Source of the DNA: Deltaproteobacteria bacterium
Lineage (GTDB): Bacteria; Desulfobacterota; Desulfarculia; Adiutricales; Adiutricaceae
DNA length: 40,112 bases
Assembly: GCA_031263485.1 (NCBI GenBank)
Contig: JAISFS010000291.1
Span: 1 to 40,112 of the forward strand
Direction: 5' to 3'
The notes beneath the pieces are model-generated. The model did no database searches and was not told the DNA's origin. It was given only the letters and a program-made list of their open reading frames with translations. Position numbers and translations under genes: made by a program. Below, in pieces: positions 26,269-36,039 of this stretch. Position 1 is the stretch's first letter. Every line of letters starts with the position of its first letter.

Positions 26269-27582
26269 ATGCAGACCAACGTGGGCTTACTCGGCTACGG
26301 GACCGTAGGCGCCGGGGTGGCGAAGATAATCTCCTTGGAGGATTCCCTTTTGAGCCAGAAGGTGGGCTGGCCGCTCAAGCTCGCCAAGGCCGTCGTGCGC
26401 GACCTCTCCGGCCGCCGCGGCTTCCCGGCCCCGCCGGGCCTCCTCACCCGGGACCCCGGCGAGGTGGTCGGCAATCCCGGCATCCAGGTGGTGGTGGAGG
26501 TGATGGGGGGCCTGGAGCCCGCGCGGACGCTGGTCCTGAAGGCCCTGGAGTCCGGCCAGCACGTGGTCACCGCCAACAAGGCGCTTCTGGCGGTGCATGG
26601 CAGGGAGATCTTCGAAGCGGCCGCGAGGTCGGGCCGCGAGATTTTCTTCGAGGCGGCGGTGGCTGGCGCGATACCCGTCATCATGACCCTCAAGGAGGGC
26701 CTTGCCGCCAACCGCATCCAGAGCGTGGCCGGCATCCTGAACGGCACCACCAACTACATCCTCACCTCAATGTCCAAGGGAGGGGCCACCTTCGCGGAGG
26801 CCCTGAAGGAGGCCCAGGATCTGGGCTATGCCGAGGCGGACCCGACCATGGACGTGGAGGGAACGGACGCCGCCCACAAGCTCATCCTCCTGACCGCCCT
26901 GGCCTACGGGGTGCTCCCCACCCTGGACGACATCCGGGCCGAAGGCATCACGCGGCTCGCCCCCGCGGACTTCGCGTTCGCGGAGGAACTGGGCTACGTG
27001 ATAAAGCTCCTGGCCACCGCCGCCTCCAACCCCGAGGACGGTCTCCTGGAAGTGAGGCTCCAGCCGACCATGATTCCCCGCGGCCATCTGCTCGCGGGGG
27101 TGAGCGGCGCCATGAACGCCGTCATGATCAGGGGCCACGCTTCCGGCGACATCTTCCTTTCGGGCGCCGGCGCGGGCATGATGCCCACCGCCTCCGCGGT
27201 GGTAGGAGACATCGTGGAGATCGCCCGCCTCGCGAACTCCCGGTCCGGCATCACGAAGCCGTCCCTGGGCTGGCACAGCCTCAAGGCCGAGACCGTGAAG
27301 CCCGCAGGCGACATCAGGAGCCGGCACTACATCCGCTTCTCCGTCCACGACCGCCCCGGCGTCCTCGCGGCCATCGCCGGCGCCCTCGCCCGCCACGACG
27401 TGTCCATCGCCCAGGTAATCCAGAAGGAGGCCGACCCCGGCACCGGGCAGGTCTACCTGGTCATGCTCACTCACGGCGCCCGGGAGAGGAGCCTCCGGGC
27501 CGCCCTGGACGAGGCGGAGTCCCTGGAGAGCACCATGGGGCCGGCCATGGTCATCAGGGTGGAGGATTTCGCGAGGTCCTGA
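26269..27582 (+). CDS. hom: Homoserine dehydrogenase
   Basis: The enzyme reduces aspartate semialdehyde to homoserine with NAD(P)H, the branch point to threonine and methionine. The 437 residues are the length of the ACT-domain form. The Rossmann motif GLLGYGTVGAGV is at 6-17, and VVTANKALLA near 98-107 carries the conserved Lys. Family signatures GILNGTTNYIL and EADPTMDVEGTDAAHK follow in the catalytic part. The C-terminal ACT domain (YIRFSVHDRPGVLAAIAG, from about 345) is the usual site of threonine feedback inhibition. GGTGAGA just before the ATG acts as ribosome site. There is no fused aspartokinase. Confidence 0.96.
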   Translation: MQTNVGLLGYGTVGAGVAKIISLEDSLLSQKVGWPLKLAKAVVRDLSGRRGFPAPPGLLTRDPGEVVGNPGIQVVVEVMGGLEPARTLVLKALESGQHVVTANKALLAVHGREIFEAAARSGREIFFEAAVAGAIPVIMTLKEGLAANRIQSVAGILNGTTNYILTSMSKGGATFAEALKEAQDLGYAEADPTMDVEGTDAAHKLILLTALAYGVLPTLDDIRAEGITRLAPADFAFAEELGYVIKLLATAASNPEDGLLEVRLQPTMIPRGHLLAGVSGAMNAVMIRGHASGDIFLSGAGAGMMPTASAVVGDIVEIARLANSRSGITKPSLGWHSLKAETVKPAGDIRSRHYIRFSVHDRPGVLAAIAGALARHDVSIAQVIQKEADPGTGQVYLVMLTHGARERSLRAALDEAESLESTMGPAMVIRVEDFARS

Positions 27583-28864
27583 AAGCCCCGCGGACTTCGT
27601 CCCGCAATCGCCTCGAGCCCCGAACCCTTCATGCCCCCGGCGCCGCAATCCGCCGCAATCCGCCGGACTCCGCCCTGACATCCTCCGGATTGGCGCGACC
27701 GCGGGAGTCCAGCCCGGCAGCCGTTGCGGCATCCAAGCCCGCGGCAAGCGTTCCCTCACGGCAGGATGCAAGACCGACGGGCCACGGATCCGACGGACCG
27801 TCCGAAAGGACATGTCCGAGAGGCGCCTCAAGCGAAGATCCCGAGCGACTTCCCCGAAGACCGGCGGAAGGCGCCCCGGGATCGGCGGATTGCTTCGCCC
27901 CGGTCGTTCGGCAACCTTGGAAACCGCCGAGGACGGCGGGACGCCACGGCCGAGTCAAGGGCAGACGTCACGTCCGGCGGCGCAACCTCGGCCCTGGCAC
28001 AGGCCGAGGCAGTCCGGCCGGGCTATTTGCCGACGCCTTGGAGTCCGCGCGCCTAATGCCGGAAGGCTCCGGCCCTGCGAAACCTAAAGTTCGCGCGGGA
28101 CTCGGCCTCGGGATGACGCTCCCGTCGGCGTCCTTGGCAGGTCCGGGCCACCGCTCCCGTCCTCCGCGCCTGCCGGATGAGGTTCTCTTCGGCCTCGAAG
28201 GCGAAACTCTCCTCCCCGACTCAAGGCTCGACGGAAACGGCACGAAAACAACGCGCGGAAAACCCGGGGACGGCAATCCTGCATTTCTCACGGAGAGAAA
28301 CGCTTCGGTAAACGTTCATGCCCGCGATCCTGGCCCGCTGATCGGTGATGGACCTTTTGAGGAAGAACCTGCCTCGCGAAATCAGAATCTTTCCGGAAAC
28401 GGCCACTTTCGGCCGCAGTACATCACACGGCTTGCCGCATCACGGCAAGCCGACCATGGGGACAACAACCGGTTTCTCTGAAATGCCGCTCGCCCTAACG
28501 GAATTCTAGCCGCTTCTTCCGTAGCATGCGTAGTTTTGCGCCTCCAAGCCATCAACAATGACATTTTCGAAAACGACATGACGGACGAATCCGGCGATCC
28601 GACATCGTCCGACTATAAACAGTGAGCCGCTCGGGAATGGCTAACTGAAATCTGCTGAAATATGCATATTTACAGCCTCAGAATATCATTTTAGTCTCCA
28701 TCTGAAGTAGTTTGTGGCTTTCCGACCTATACCGGCACTTGATATTGGCCAACAGCATAGACGGCATTCACCTCGGCCACGCGCTTTTCATGATAAGTCC
28801 GCCGCCGTAATCGATCTCGGCGTCAAGGCACACTTTTATGAGCGAGTAAAACGCTACCCCGAAA
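27583..28864. other. 1.3-kb region without a recognised gene; composition changes
   Basis: The first 900 bp are GC-rich and hold only chance frames. From about 28490 the DNA becomes visibly less GC-rich, marking the left edge of an accessory stretch. A near-perfect palindrome centred on AAATATGCATATTT lies at 28654-28676. Confidence 0.5.
28654..28676. repeat. Near-perfect palindrome
   Basis: AAATATGCATATTT (28658-28671) is a perfect 14-bp palindrome. It is flanked by GCTG on the left and CAGC one base further on the right. It could be an operator or a hairpin; no adjacent intact gene explains it. Confidence 0.5.
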
Positions 28865-30830
28865 ATGACGCTTGCGACAGGTGACAATGACATTCAGGAA
28901 TTTGTCGCCAAGGGCGCGGTCTACATCTCCTGACAAGGCCAATGAGGTTAGGGAAAACCATTCTTATCGGCATTATCGAGAATATTCCGCTCGGCAGACC
29001 GGATCTTTCCGATGGATGTCACATCCGCTGACCTCAAAGCGAACTCGAACGGGAAAGCTCGCACGCCATCAGACCGGACCTGAGCACATGCGGCAGAAAA
29101 GCCGACGCGCTGGAATATGACCTGCCGGAAGACATCTTCGCCATCGGTAAATCGTACGGCATAGACATCAACGGGAGAACTGGCGGCAAAGCCATCTCAT
29201 AACTCATAAAGACATTTCACGGATCATGCAAGGAAATCCCCCTGAACGACGATGGCGATGATAGACATGCCGATATCGCCAAAGCGGCTGTCCTGTCGGC
29301 GAGTACGACTTCCCCCTAATCTCCGACGTCAGCGAAGCATCGAGGCCGGACGGGGCAGGGCATCCCTTCATGACTCCTTTGCGGCAATCGAGAGCGAATT
29401 CGGCAAGATACGATTCATGTTTGCGTCCGGCATCACGGCATTCCGGGGACTGACCGCTTATTCGGGATTCTACGGCGTGAGGGACATCACGTTCTACCAT
29501 CGTTATTCGACGTTCCGCGGATTCACGGGAAAGGAGATAACTCATAATTTCGCTGAATTCATCGAATCAGCGCCCAAAATCCGGATGACGACCGGCCGCA
29601 TGGATCCAGAGGCGACCGAGAGCGATCTGTTCGATTCGATCATGAAACGGCACGGCGGCTACAGCCGGGACGGAAAATCGACCGTGATCGGCCCGGAATC
29701 GATTTTGAATCTTATTGATTCCAAGGTCTTCAAAAGATACCGGTACGATACGGGCGGCCCTGATTTCCCGGAACAGTTGCGACCGCGCGACGACGACTTT
29801 TCCGATCCGTTCGACAATATCACGTCATTCAAAAGCAGACTGCCTTCATCAGAAGCTGACACCATGTCGCCGCTCTCAACTCTATTGAGGGCAGGATACC
29901 TGACCATCGGCAGAATAGCGCACGTCGGAGTCGATGTCGACGCCGACGAACCGGATTCCAGCATTCCGGTGGACGCCGCCCCTCAGGACGGCAAGCCGGG
30001 TCGCGACGTCCCCCGAAATCCCGACACGGATGGCCATGAGCCGGATGACCGCGATCCCGGACCCGCCGACCCTGCGGACAGTGGACCGGAACCCCATGGC
30101 CCGGAGAAATTCGGCATGGGGGATGACGAGTCAAAGTTGACGTCTACATCCTGACCGTCCCTGACATGGAAGTGAGGAATTCGCATGCAGGCGACTGCCT
30201 GATCCCGAGACCGTTCCCCAAAATTTCCGAAGGCGACAGAATCCGCATCGCAAAGCGCTGCCGGGATTTTCCCGAAGACTTTCGTGAACGCGATGCCGAA
30301 GAGGCATCAAGGCTCCTGTCTTGCATCTTTCCCGCCATACCCCGCCTGACACGTGAGGAAAGGGGGCAGTCCCGGGAATCGCTCTGCGCGTCCCGCCTGC
30401 TCCCGGTCTGATACTGCGCCGATGCCGTCATGGTGACACCGGAGGCGAGCGGCAGCGGCGGGGACGCGGATTTCGTCCGGACGACGCGCGGCGGGAAAGT
30501 CTTCGTTATGGAGACGAAACACTGCGATATCGGCGCCCCCTCCAAAAGCGACGAGGTCGGTCAACCGTCCGACGGTTCCGCCAGCGCGACTTCGCTGGAG
30601 CGAGCCATATGGCATGGCATCGGCGCTCCCGTTCGGAAGAGGAAGGCAGAACACGATGAAATGGTCGCGAGGCTTCCGGACGATGGCGTGGGGCGCGCGT
30701 CAAGGCAGATATCCGGGAAATGTTACGCACCGCCTTATCTAGGGCTAAGGAAATGGTCATCATGGAAGCCATGTCCGTGACAGGCAGGACAAACGTGAAG
30801 ATTGATTCCACGGCAAAAACCCTCCCCATC
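28865..30830 (+). pseudogene. Decayed AAA-ATPase-like / DUF1703 (PD-(D/E)XK nuclease-like) gene
   Basis: Fragments of one protein appear in order but in different frames with stops between. ATG 28865 starts MTLATGDNDIQEFVAKGAVY and soon meets a stop. GKPFLSALSRIFRSADRIF (near 28942) stands where the Walker A region would be. The next fragments are LEYDLPEDIFAIGKSYGIDI, then EYDFPLISDVSEASRP (near 29302, matching the family's IDEYD). An open stretch to 30154 holds IRFMFASGITAFRGLTAYSG and LLRAGYLTIG. After a frameshift come YILTVPDMEVRNS (near 30148) and GDADFVRTTRGGKVFVMETK (near 30459), the nuclease-like end. Such genes are multi-copy and mobile in gut anaerobes; their role is unknown. The DNA is less GC-rich than its neighbours, consistent with transfer. 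Confidence 0.8.
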
Positions 30831-31423
30831 GACAGAGAAGCGGAACGCTATCCAGCCATCGCATTGGCACCCTTGCACTTAAACCTTTAACCACCGCCTT
30901 TCTGGCGCAACCTTTACCCAGCACTCTGCCCTCAAATTGCTACCTGGAGGTGAGGGTGAAGGTTTTTCAATGGAATCAAGATTATCCGCGGACATGCTGT
31001 ATAATTTGATGAGCCGCACCGTGTCCGTACGGTCGCCTTGGACTGGCTTCGTCCCCCGGTCTTAGCCTCAGCGAGGATGAGGATGAGGATGAGGATGAGG
31101 ATGAGGATGAGGATGAGGAGAAGGCAAAAAGTTCCCGATATCGGCGGAGGTGACCGGACAACCGCATTTTCCCTTTCTCCGCCTTCCTATCCGGACCTAC
31201 ATCATGAATCCTTCGTCCACATGATTACGGCGACGTCAGGGCTATCGCCGCCCGAAGCGGGCGAAATCCGGCTCCCCCTCCCCCTATCAATGGCGGACGG
31301 AAGCCTGGCGACCTCGCGCTCCCTAAGGCTCGCCGCATGCCATTCACCGTTTCCGGAAGAGAGGGGCGGCGGGCCCCCGCCTGCCGCAGGTTCCAGGCCC
31401 CAGAGGCCCGCGAGGCTTTGCCT
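30831..31423. other. Intergenic with a hexanucleotide microsatellite
   Basis: No gene is recognised. TATAAT occurs at 31000-31005 without a good -35 box. The GAGGAT repeat tract follows at 31073-31120. If a promoter exists here it would serve the zinc-ribbon/CFI-box gene. Confidence 0.5.
31073..31120 (+). repeat. Hexanucleotide microsatellite (GAGGAT)7
   Basis: Seven perfect GAGGAT copies run from 31073 to 31114, followed by GAGGAG. It lies about 300 bp upstream of the CFI-box gene start. Confidence 0.95.
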
Positions 31424-33037
31424 ATGACCGAGACCATTACCTGCCCAGGATGCGGGTCCGCCATCGAGCCTGATCCGTCCGGAGAGGAGCTCGTCTGCCC
31501 CAAATGCAACACCTCCATCCCCAACCCTGAGGGAGAGGGACAGGAACCCGACGCCGCCGCGTCCGCCGCCCTGGCCGCAGACAGGGTGGCGGAGGAGGCG
31601 TTGCCGCGCCTTTCGGGGCTGACCGCCGACTCGGAAGAGGCTATTGACGCCGCTTCCGCGCAAAAAGCTCCCATCATCGCCGACAGGGCCAAGGGCTCGG
31701 TATCCGCGCAGGAAACCTCACGCGCCGCGGACAGGGCCCAGGGCACGGTGCCCGCGCCGACGGCTCCCCTCGAAGACTACGGGACCGCAGGCGGGGACTC
31801 ACAGGATTGGTCGCCTCACGAGGCGGACAAGGCGGACGCGGCAGACAAGACGGACGCGGCATCCGAATCGACGACTTCCGACGGCGCCCGTAAAGCCCCT
31901 GAACCGGCATCCTCCCCGGAAGCTGCCCCGGTCGACCGCAAGGCCGGGGACACGGCATCCGAACCTGAACCTTCCGGCGATACCGACAGGGCCACCGAAA
32001 CGGCGGCTAACTGTCCCGGCTCCCTCCTGCCAACGGATGGGGACGGCATCGGGCAACCGACTCTCCACCCTGCGGACGCCCAGTCTGGCGGACCCGCTGA
32101 CGAACCCGCGACGACGGCTCCCGACGATGAACCCGCGGCGGCGGCTCCCGACGACTGGCCGGACGCGGCCGAGAGCGAGGCGCTCGCCGAGGACGCGGCC
32201 TTCGCGTGGCGGGGACGCCGTGCGATGAGGTCATCGGATCTCGCTTCCGCCGAGGAATGCTTCCGGAAGGCCGCTGAGCTCAACCCCGACAGCTACGAGG
32301 CCTGGAAAGGCCTGGCCGAATGCATCCTGCACCGGCCGGCCGGCGGGGTCTTCAAGGGCATCAGGATGATAGACTTCCTGAAGGCCGACATCGAACCCGA
32401 GTTCGTGGAAAGCGCCCTTCCCGCAGACGAGCGCGGGCGTCTCGGCTACCTCCGGCACGAGGCATCGGGGGCGATACTGGCCTGCGGCGCCCCGTCGGCG
32501 GAGACGCCGGCCGGGGAGATCGCGGCGGTCATCCTGGGCCCAACCGTCCACCGTTACGCCGGGTTCACTCTTCCGGGCGCCGAGCTCGCGGCGGGCGGGG
32601 GCCGCAAGGCGCTCCGCGAGTGGCAGGCCTTCAGGGACAGCTTCGCCGTGTCCCTGGACCCCTTGAGGACGCGGCTCGTGAACGCAGCCCGCCTGGCCCC
32701 CAAGGGCAAGGAGGCGGAGCTCGTGATGGAGTACGCCTTCCGATTCCTGGACCGCCCGCTCGCCATGGCGGACACCTGCGCGGGAGGAACCCACCGGACC
32801 CCGGACCGCAGGTGCTTCATCGCCTCAGCCGTCTACGGGGACCCGGATGCCCCGGAGGTCCTGACGTTCAGGCGCTTCAGGGACGAGCTGCTCCTGGGCT
32901 CCCCCGCAGGCAGGGCCGTAGTGAGGCTGTACTACGCCTTCAGCCCGCCGCTGGCGAGCCGCATCGCGAAGTCCCCCGCCTTGACACGCTTCACCCGTAG
33001 GGCGTTGGACGCGATCGCGAGTTTCCTTGACGCTTGA
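31424..33037 (+). CDS. Zinc-ribbon, TPR-like, CFI-box protein of unknown function
   Basis: The protein has 537 residues from ATG 31424; an in-frame ATG at 31337 would add unconserved residues before the zinc ribbon. CPGC at 7-10 and CPKC at 25-28 form an N-terminal zinc ribbon. Residues 35-245 are a low-complexity acidic, Ala- and Thr-rich linker. One TPR-like helix pair (FAWRGRRAMRSSDLASAEEC then LNPDSYEAWKGLAECI) lies near 243-285. A globular region of unknown fold follows. The C-terminus, from about 464, starts CFIASAVYGDPDAPEVL and continues LYYAFSPPLASRIAK, a classic CFI-box C-terminal domain. No signal peptide is present. Such domains recur on many unrelated proteins and their function is unknown to me. 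It converges with queH. Confidence 0.85.
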   Translation: MTETITCPGCGSAIEPDPSGEELVCPKCNTSIPNPEGEGQEPDAAASAALAADRVAEEALPRLSGLTADSEEAIDAASAQKAPIIADRAKGSVSAQETSRAADRAQGTVPAPTAPLEDYGTAGGDSQDWSPHEADKADAADKTDAASESTTSDGARKAPEPASSPEAAPVDRKAGDTASEPEPSGDTDRATETAANCPGSLLPTDGDGIGQPTLHPADAQSGGPADEPATTAPDDEPAAAAPDDWPDAAESEALAEDAAFAWRGRRAMRSSDLASAEECFRKAAELNPDSYEAWKGLAECILHRPAGGVFKGIRMIDFLKADIEPEFVESALPADERGRLGYLRHEASGAILACGAPSAETPAGEIAAVILGPTVHRYAGFTLPGAELAAGGGRKALREWQAFRDSFAVSLDPLRTRLVNAARLAPKGKEAELVMEYAFRFLDRPLAMADTCAGGTHRTPDRRCFIASAVYGDPDAPEVLTFRRFRDELLLGSPAGRAVVRLYYAFSPPLASRIAKSPALTRFTRRALDAIASFLDA

Positions 33038-33372
33038 CGCCCGGCTTGCCAGCTTGCCAGGCCTGCCAGCCTTGCGCTACGGCCTGCCAGCCTTGCATTG
33101 TCTGCCCGCCTGGCTTCCCTCAAACCGACGGAACAGCGTTCCCGTTCGCCTTCCGGAGAAAACCTTGGCTGCCGGGAGTGCCCCTCGACGTTTCACGTCC
33201 ACGCCATGGGCCCGGCGCCTTGTCGCGGGGAGAAGGGCTTAGACGAGCCGACAACGAGCCGACAACGAACCGAAGACGACCTGAAACGTCGCGCCTTCCG
33301 TCGGCTCCCCTCGCCCCTTCGTCGGGAGGGCGCACGGAGAGGCAGACCGCGCGAAAGCCCGGCGCACCCGGT
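33038..33372. other. Convergent intergenic region with short repeats
   Basis: GGCCTGCCAGCCTTGC occurs at 33060-33075 and 33081-33096 among other TGCCAG/CTTGCC phrases. ACGAGCCGACA repeats near 33242-33265. No gene or canonical terminator is visible. Confidence 0.5.
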
Positions 33373-34026
33373 TCAGTTGTCGATCTCACCGTACAGACAT
33401 CCGCAGTAGTTCTGCCGGAAGACGTCCAGCTTCTGGGAAAGCTCGCGTCCCTCCCTCCAGCCCTCGCGGAAATCCATATAAAGGAATGCCGGGCCGATCC
33501 CGGCGGCCGCCCGTTCCCCCGCCTCCCTTATCAGCTCGTGGCCCTGCTTGCGGCTGTAAAGGAGGGTCGAGGAGAAGGCCTCGATCCCGGCCTCGCGCGC
33601 CTTTCTGGCGGCCGCGAGGAGCCTCAGGCGGTAGCAGGCGGCGCAACGTTCCGGCCTGCGCGGGGACCGCGCCGCGACCTCCAGGAACCCGTCCGGGCGG
33701 TAGGGTTCCGAGACGTCCAGCGCGAGCGCGCATTCGCCCGCGAGGAAATCACCTCGGCGGGCGTGGAGGTACGCAAGCGCGTCCCTGCGGCGGCGGTATT
33801 CCGCGGCCGGATGGATGTTGGGGTTGTAGAACCAGAGGACGACCCGCGTCCTCGGGAAACGGGCGAAGATGGCCTTGAGCGTATAGACGGAGCATGGGGC
33901 GCAACAGGCGTGCAGGAGTAGGCTTTCCGGGGCGGCGTCGCCCGCGTCTCTCCCGCGCCCGGAGACGTCCGTGTCAGCGGAATCGGCGTCCGCGGCCTCC
34001 GGCCCTTCAGGCGCCCCCCGACTCAC
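33373..34026 (-). CDS. queH: Epoxyqueuosine reductase QueH
   Basis: QueH makes the last step of queuosine synthesis in tRNA, reducing epoxyqueuosine, and is unrelated in sequence to the cobalamin-dependent QueG. The protein has 217 residues. HACCAPC at 39-45, a YNPNIHPAAEYRRR stretch, RCAACYRLRL, TLLYSRKQGHELI and a C-terminal YCGC supply the cysteines for a 4Fe-4S cluster and second iron site. The GTG start overlaps the stop of the upstream kinase gene (GTGA). An open frame continues far upstream on this strand but only within the kinase gene. The first 35 residues are low complexity. Other queuosine genes are not in the window. Confidence 0.93.
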   Translation of the reverse strand: MSRGAPEGPEAADADSADTDVSGRGRDAGDAAPESLLLHACCAPCSVYTLKAIFARFPRTRVVLWFYNPNIHPAAEYRRRRDALAYLHARRGDFLAGECALALDVSEPYRPDGFLEVAARSPRRPERCAACYRLRLLAAARKAREAGIEAFSSTLLYSRKQGHELIREAGERAAAGIGPAFLYMDFREGWREGRELSQKLDVFRQNYCGCLYGEIDN

Positions 34027-35174
34027 CAGTCGGCGCCCCCCCCGGAAGCGTCGGATTCGTCCTCCCCCACGAAGTACGTGAACCTGAATTCCGTGCCGCG
34101 ACCGGGATCGGATTTCGCCGTTATCTCCCCCAGGTGCCGCTGGACCAGGGTCTTCACGATCGTGAGGGACACCCCCACGCCCACCTGGCCCTTGGTGGAG
34201 AAAAGGGGGTCGAAGACGCGACGCAGGACCTTGCCGTCCATGCCGCGACCGTTGTCGGAAACCTCGAAGACCAGGTACGGGCCCTCCCTTTCGGCCTTGA
34301 CAGTGATCTCCGGGGACTCCCTGGCCGCCGTGAGCGACTCTAGCGAGTTCCGGAACAGTGCCTCCAGGACCGTGAAGAGATCCTCGAAGACCACCCGCTG
34401 GGGCGGGAGCGCGCGGGTGAGGTTCATAAACGACGTCCGCTCGGAGGCCGCCGTGAAGGCCGCGCGGTCCTCCGGCTGGGACTTGGAGGGATCCCTGGCG
34501 CACCGGTAGGCATCGTCCGCCACGCGGGAGACCAGCGCCTGCCTCGCCCCCTCGCGGCTTCCAGAGCGGCCCAGGGCCGACAGCCGGTCCAGCAGCTTCA
34601 TTGCCGTCCGAAGCGCCTCCAGGGTGTCGGCCACGTACTCCCTGCGCTTCTCGACGGTCTGGGTCGGGCTGTCGAAGTCCAGCAGCCCCAGAAAGCCAGA
34701 GGCGGCAGAGAGGATATTCTTGAAATTGTGGTCCAGCCAACCCGCCAGCTCCACCTGGGCGTCAAGCCTTTCGGCATCGGCCTTGAACCTCCTCTGCTCC
34801 AGGTACTCCCTGTGCCTCCGGATGTAGCGTTCGGCCATGTCGGGGAGCTCGCGGTAGAAGTCCCCGGTCTTGACGACGTAGTCGAAGGCCCCCGAAATCA
34901 TGGCCTCGCGGGCGATGTCCTCGCTCCCTATCCCGGTAGCGACCACCCCCAGGAAGTCCGGGTCCACCTTGGCCAGAGCCTTCAGAAGGCCTATGCCGGT
35001 CCCGTCCCCCAGATAGAAGTTGATGAAGACGAGATCCGCCTTGCGCTCCTGGTAGATGGCCATGGCATCGGTCTGCCCGTCGGTCGCGCGGGTCTCGAAG
35101 CCCGCCGAAGCCAGGGTCTGCGCCACGTACTCCGCCGTGACCATGTTGATTTCTGCGACAAGTACCAGAGTCAA
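34023..35174 (-). CDS. Hybrid receiver-histidine kinase with a degenerate receiver
   Basis: The protein has 383 residues from a TTG start, chosen because GGGAGGGG lies just upstream on this strand and the receiver domain begins at once. Residues 1-118 are a response-regulator receiver. The phosphoacceptor Asp is replaced by Asn (N52 in FINFYLGDGTG), and the acidic pair reads A7-E8, while T80 and K102 remain. A helix leads to the kinase phosphoacceptor H149 in LDHNFKNIL. The HATPase domain has an N box (FRNSLESL), DNGRGMD and an STKGQVGVGVSL lid. No membrane segment is present, so it is a soluble sensor kinase whose receiver is probably not phosphorylated. A partner regulator is not visible. 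It is translationally coupled to queH. Confidence 0.9.
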   Translation of the reverse strand: MTLVLVAEINMVTAEYVAQTLASAGFETRATDGQTDAMAIYQERKADLVFINFYLGDGTGIGLLKALAKVDPDFLGVVATGIGSEDIAREAMISGAFDYVVKTGDFYRELPDMAERYIRRHREYLEQRRFKADAERLDAQVELAGWLDHNFKNILSAASGFLGLLDFDSPTQTVEKRREYVADTLEALRTAMKLLDRLSALGRSGSREGARQALVSRVADDAYRCARDPSKSQPEDRAAFTAASERTSFMNLTRALPPQRVVFEDLFTVLEALFRNSLESLTAARESPEITVKAEREGPYLVFEVSDNGRGMDGKVLRRVFDPLFSTKGQVGVGVSLTIVKTLVQRHLGEITAKSDPGRGTEFRFTYFVGEDESDASGGGADW

Positions 35175-36039
35175 GATTCCCCTCCCGCGGGGAAAGGCAC
35201 AGAGCTGCCCGGACGGGCCATGGGCCGATGGCCGCCGGGCACGGCGAAAAGGCGACTGATGCTTGAAAAGCCCTTTCGTGAGCGGGTGAGCGCACGGGGG
35301 GCGGCAGGACGGGCCGCGCGGTTTCCGGGCTTCCGGGCTTTCGGACATCGGGCTTCGGGTGCCGGGAGAAGGCCTCGACGCGGCAACCATCCTCAGGCCG
35401 CAATGGTACCCTGTCGGGCTCGCGGCGACCCCGGAAGAAATCTAGCAGGAATCGCCAAAAAGTTAAAGCCTGAAGCCGTGCGGCGACCGGATCCGCCAAT
35501 CCGGAGCGGGACAAGGCGGCATCTGAATGTTCCGGAAACCTTGACGGGCCGCGAGCTCGCGGATCCCGGACCTCGCTCGCGCGCGCCGGTGCGGCGCGGG
35601 TCGGACGCCACGGCCGATCGGCCCGATACCGACGGCTCCCGACGGCGGGACGTGAAGATCCCATCGGGCGGCGCGAAGATCCTCCGTCTGCCGGAAGCCG
35701 CCCAATCCGTTCCGGTCCTGCCCTCGGCCAACGTTGTCCGGACCCGCCTGAAACATGGGGCCGGGACACGCGGCACGGACGCTTCCGCGCAAGGCCATCC
35801 CGACGGACCGGGCCAAGCCTTACGGGTTCTTTTTCGGGCAGCGGGTTCGGCGCCCGGAGGATCGCGTCAAGCCGACGCGAGGATGTCGGCGGACGCTAGG
35901 CCCTTCGCCCTTGCAGAGTAGCGGGGGCCGGGCAAGCTGACGATGGTCCGGCTGTCCTGGCCAGGGACCGCGGGCCATACGCGGGCCGACCGCCGCATGT
36001 CTGGCTCCTTGCGGGTCCGGAGCGGCGCGACCGCGCTCC
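35175..36039. other. Intergenic, nothing recognised
   Basis: This is 865 bp of GC-rich DNA between lspA and the hybrid kinase gene, both on the minus strand. No gene, clear promoter or terminator is visible beyond the kinase ribosome site. Confidence 0.5.
35179..35186 (-). promoter_or_regulatory. Ribosome binding site that decides the TTG start of the hybrid kinase
   Basis: GGGAGGGG on the minus strand stands four bases before the TTG at 35174-35172. The open frame continues upstream but with no receiver-like sequence. Confidence 0.7.

Noticed and set aside
26160-28481. 773-codon plus-strand open frame
   Set aside because: It overlaps hom in another frame and is Arg/Gly/Pro-rich throughout; hom has clear family motifs.
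34027-34740. N-terminal extension of queH
   Set aside because: The frame is open upstream but lies wholly inside the hybrid kinase gene; the GTG overlapping the kinase stop is the natural start.
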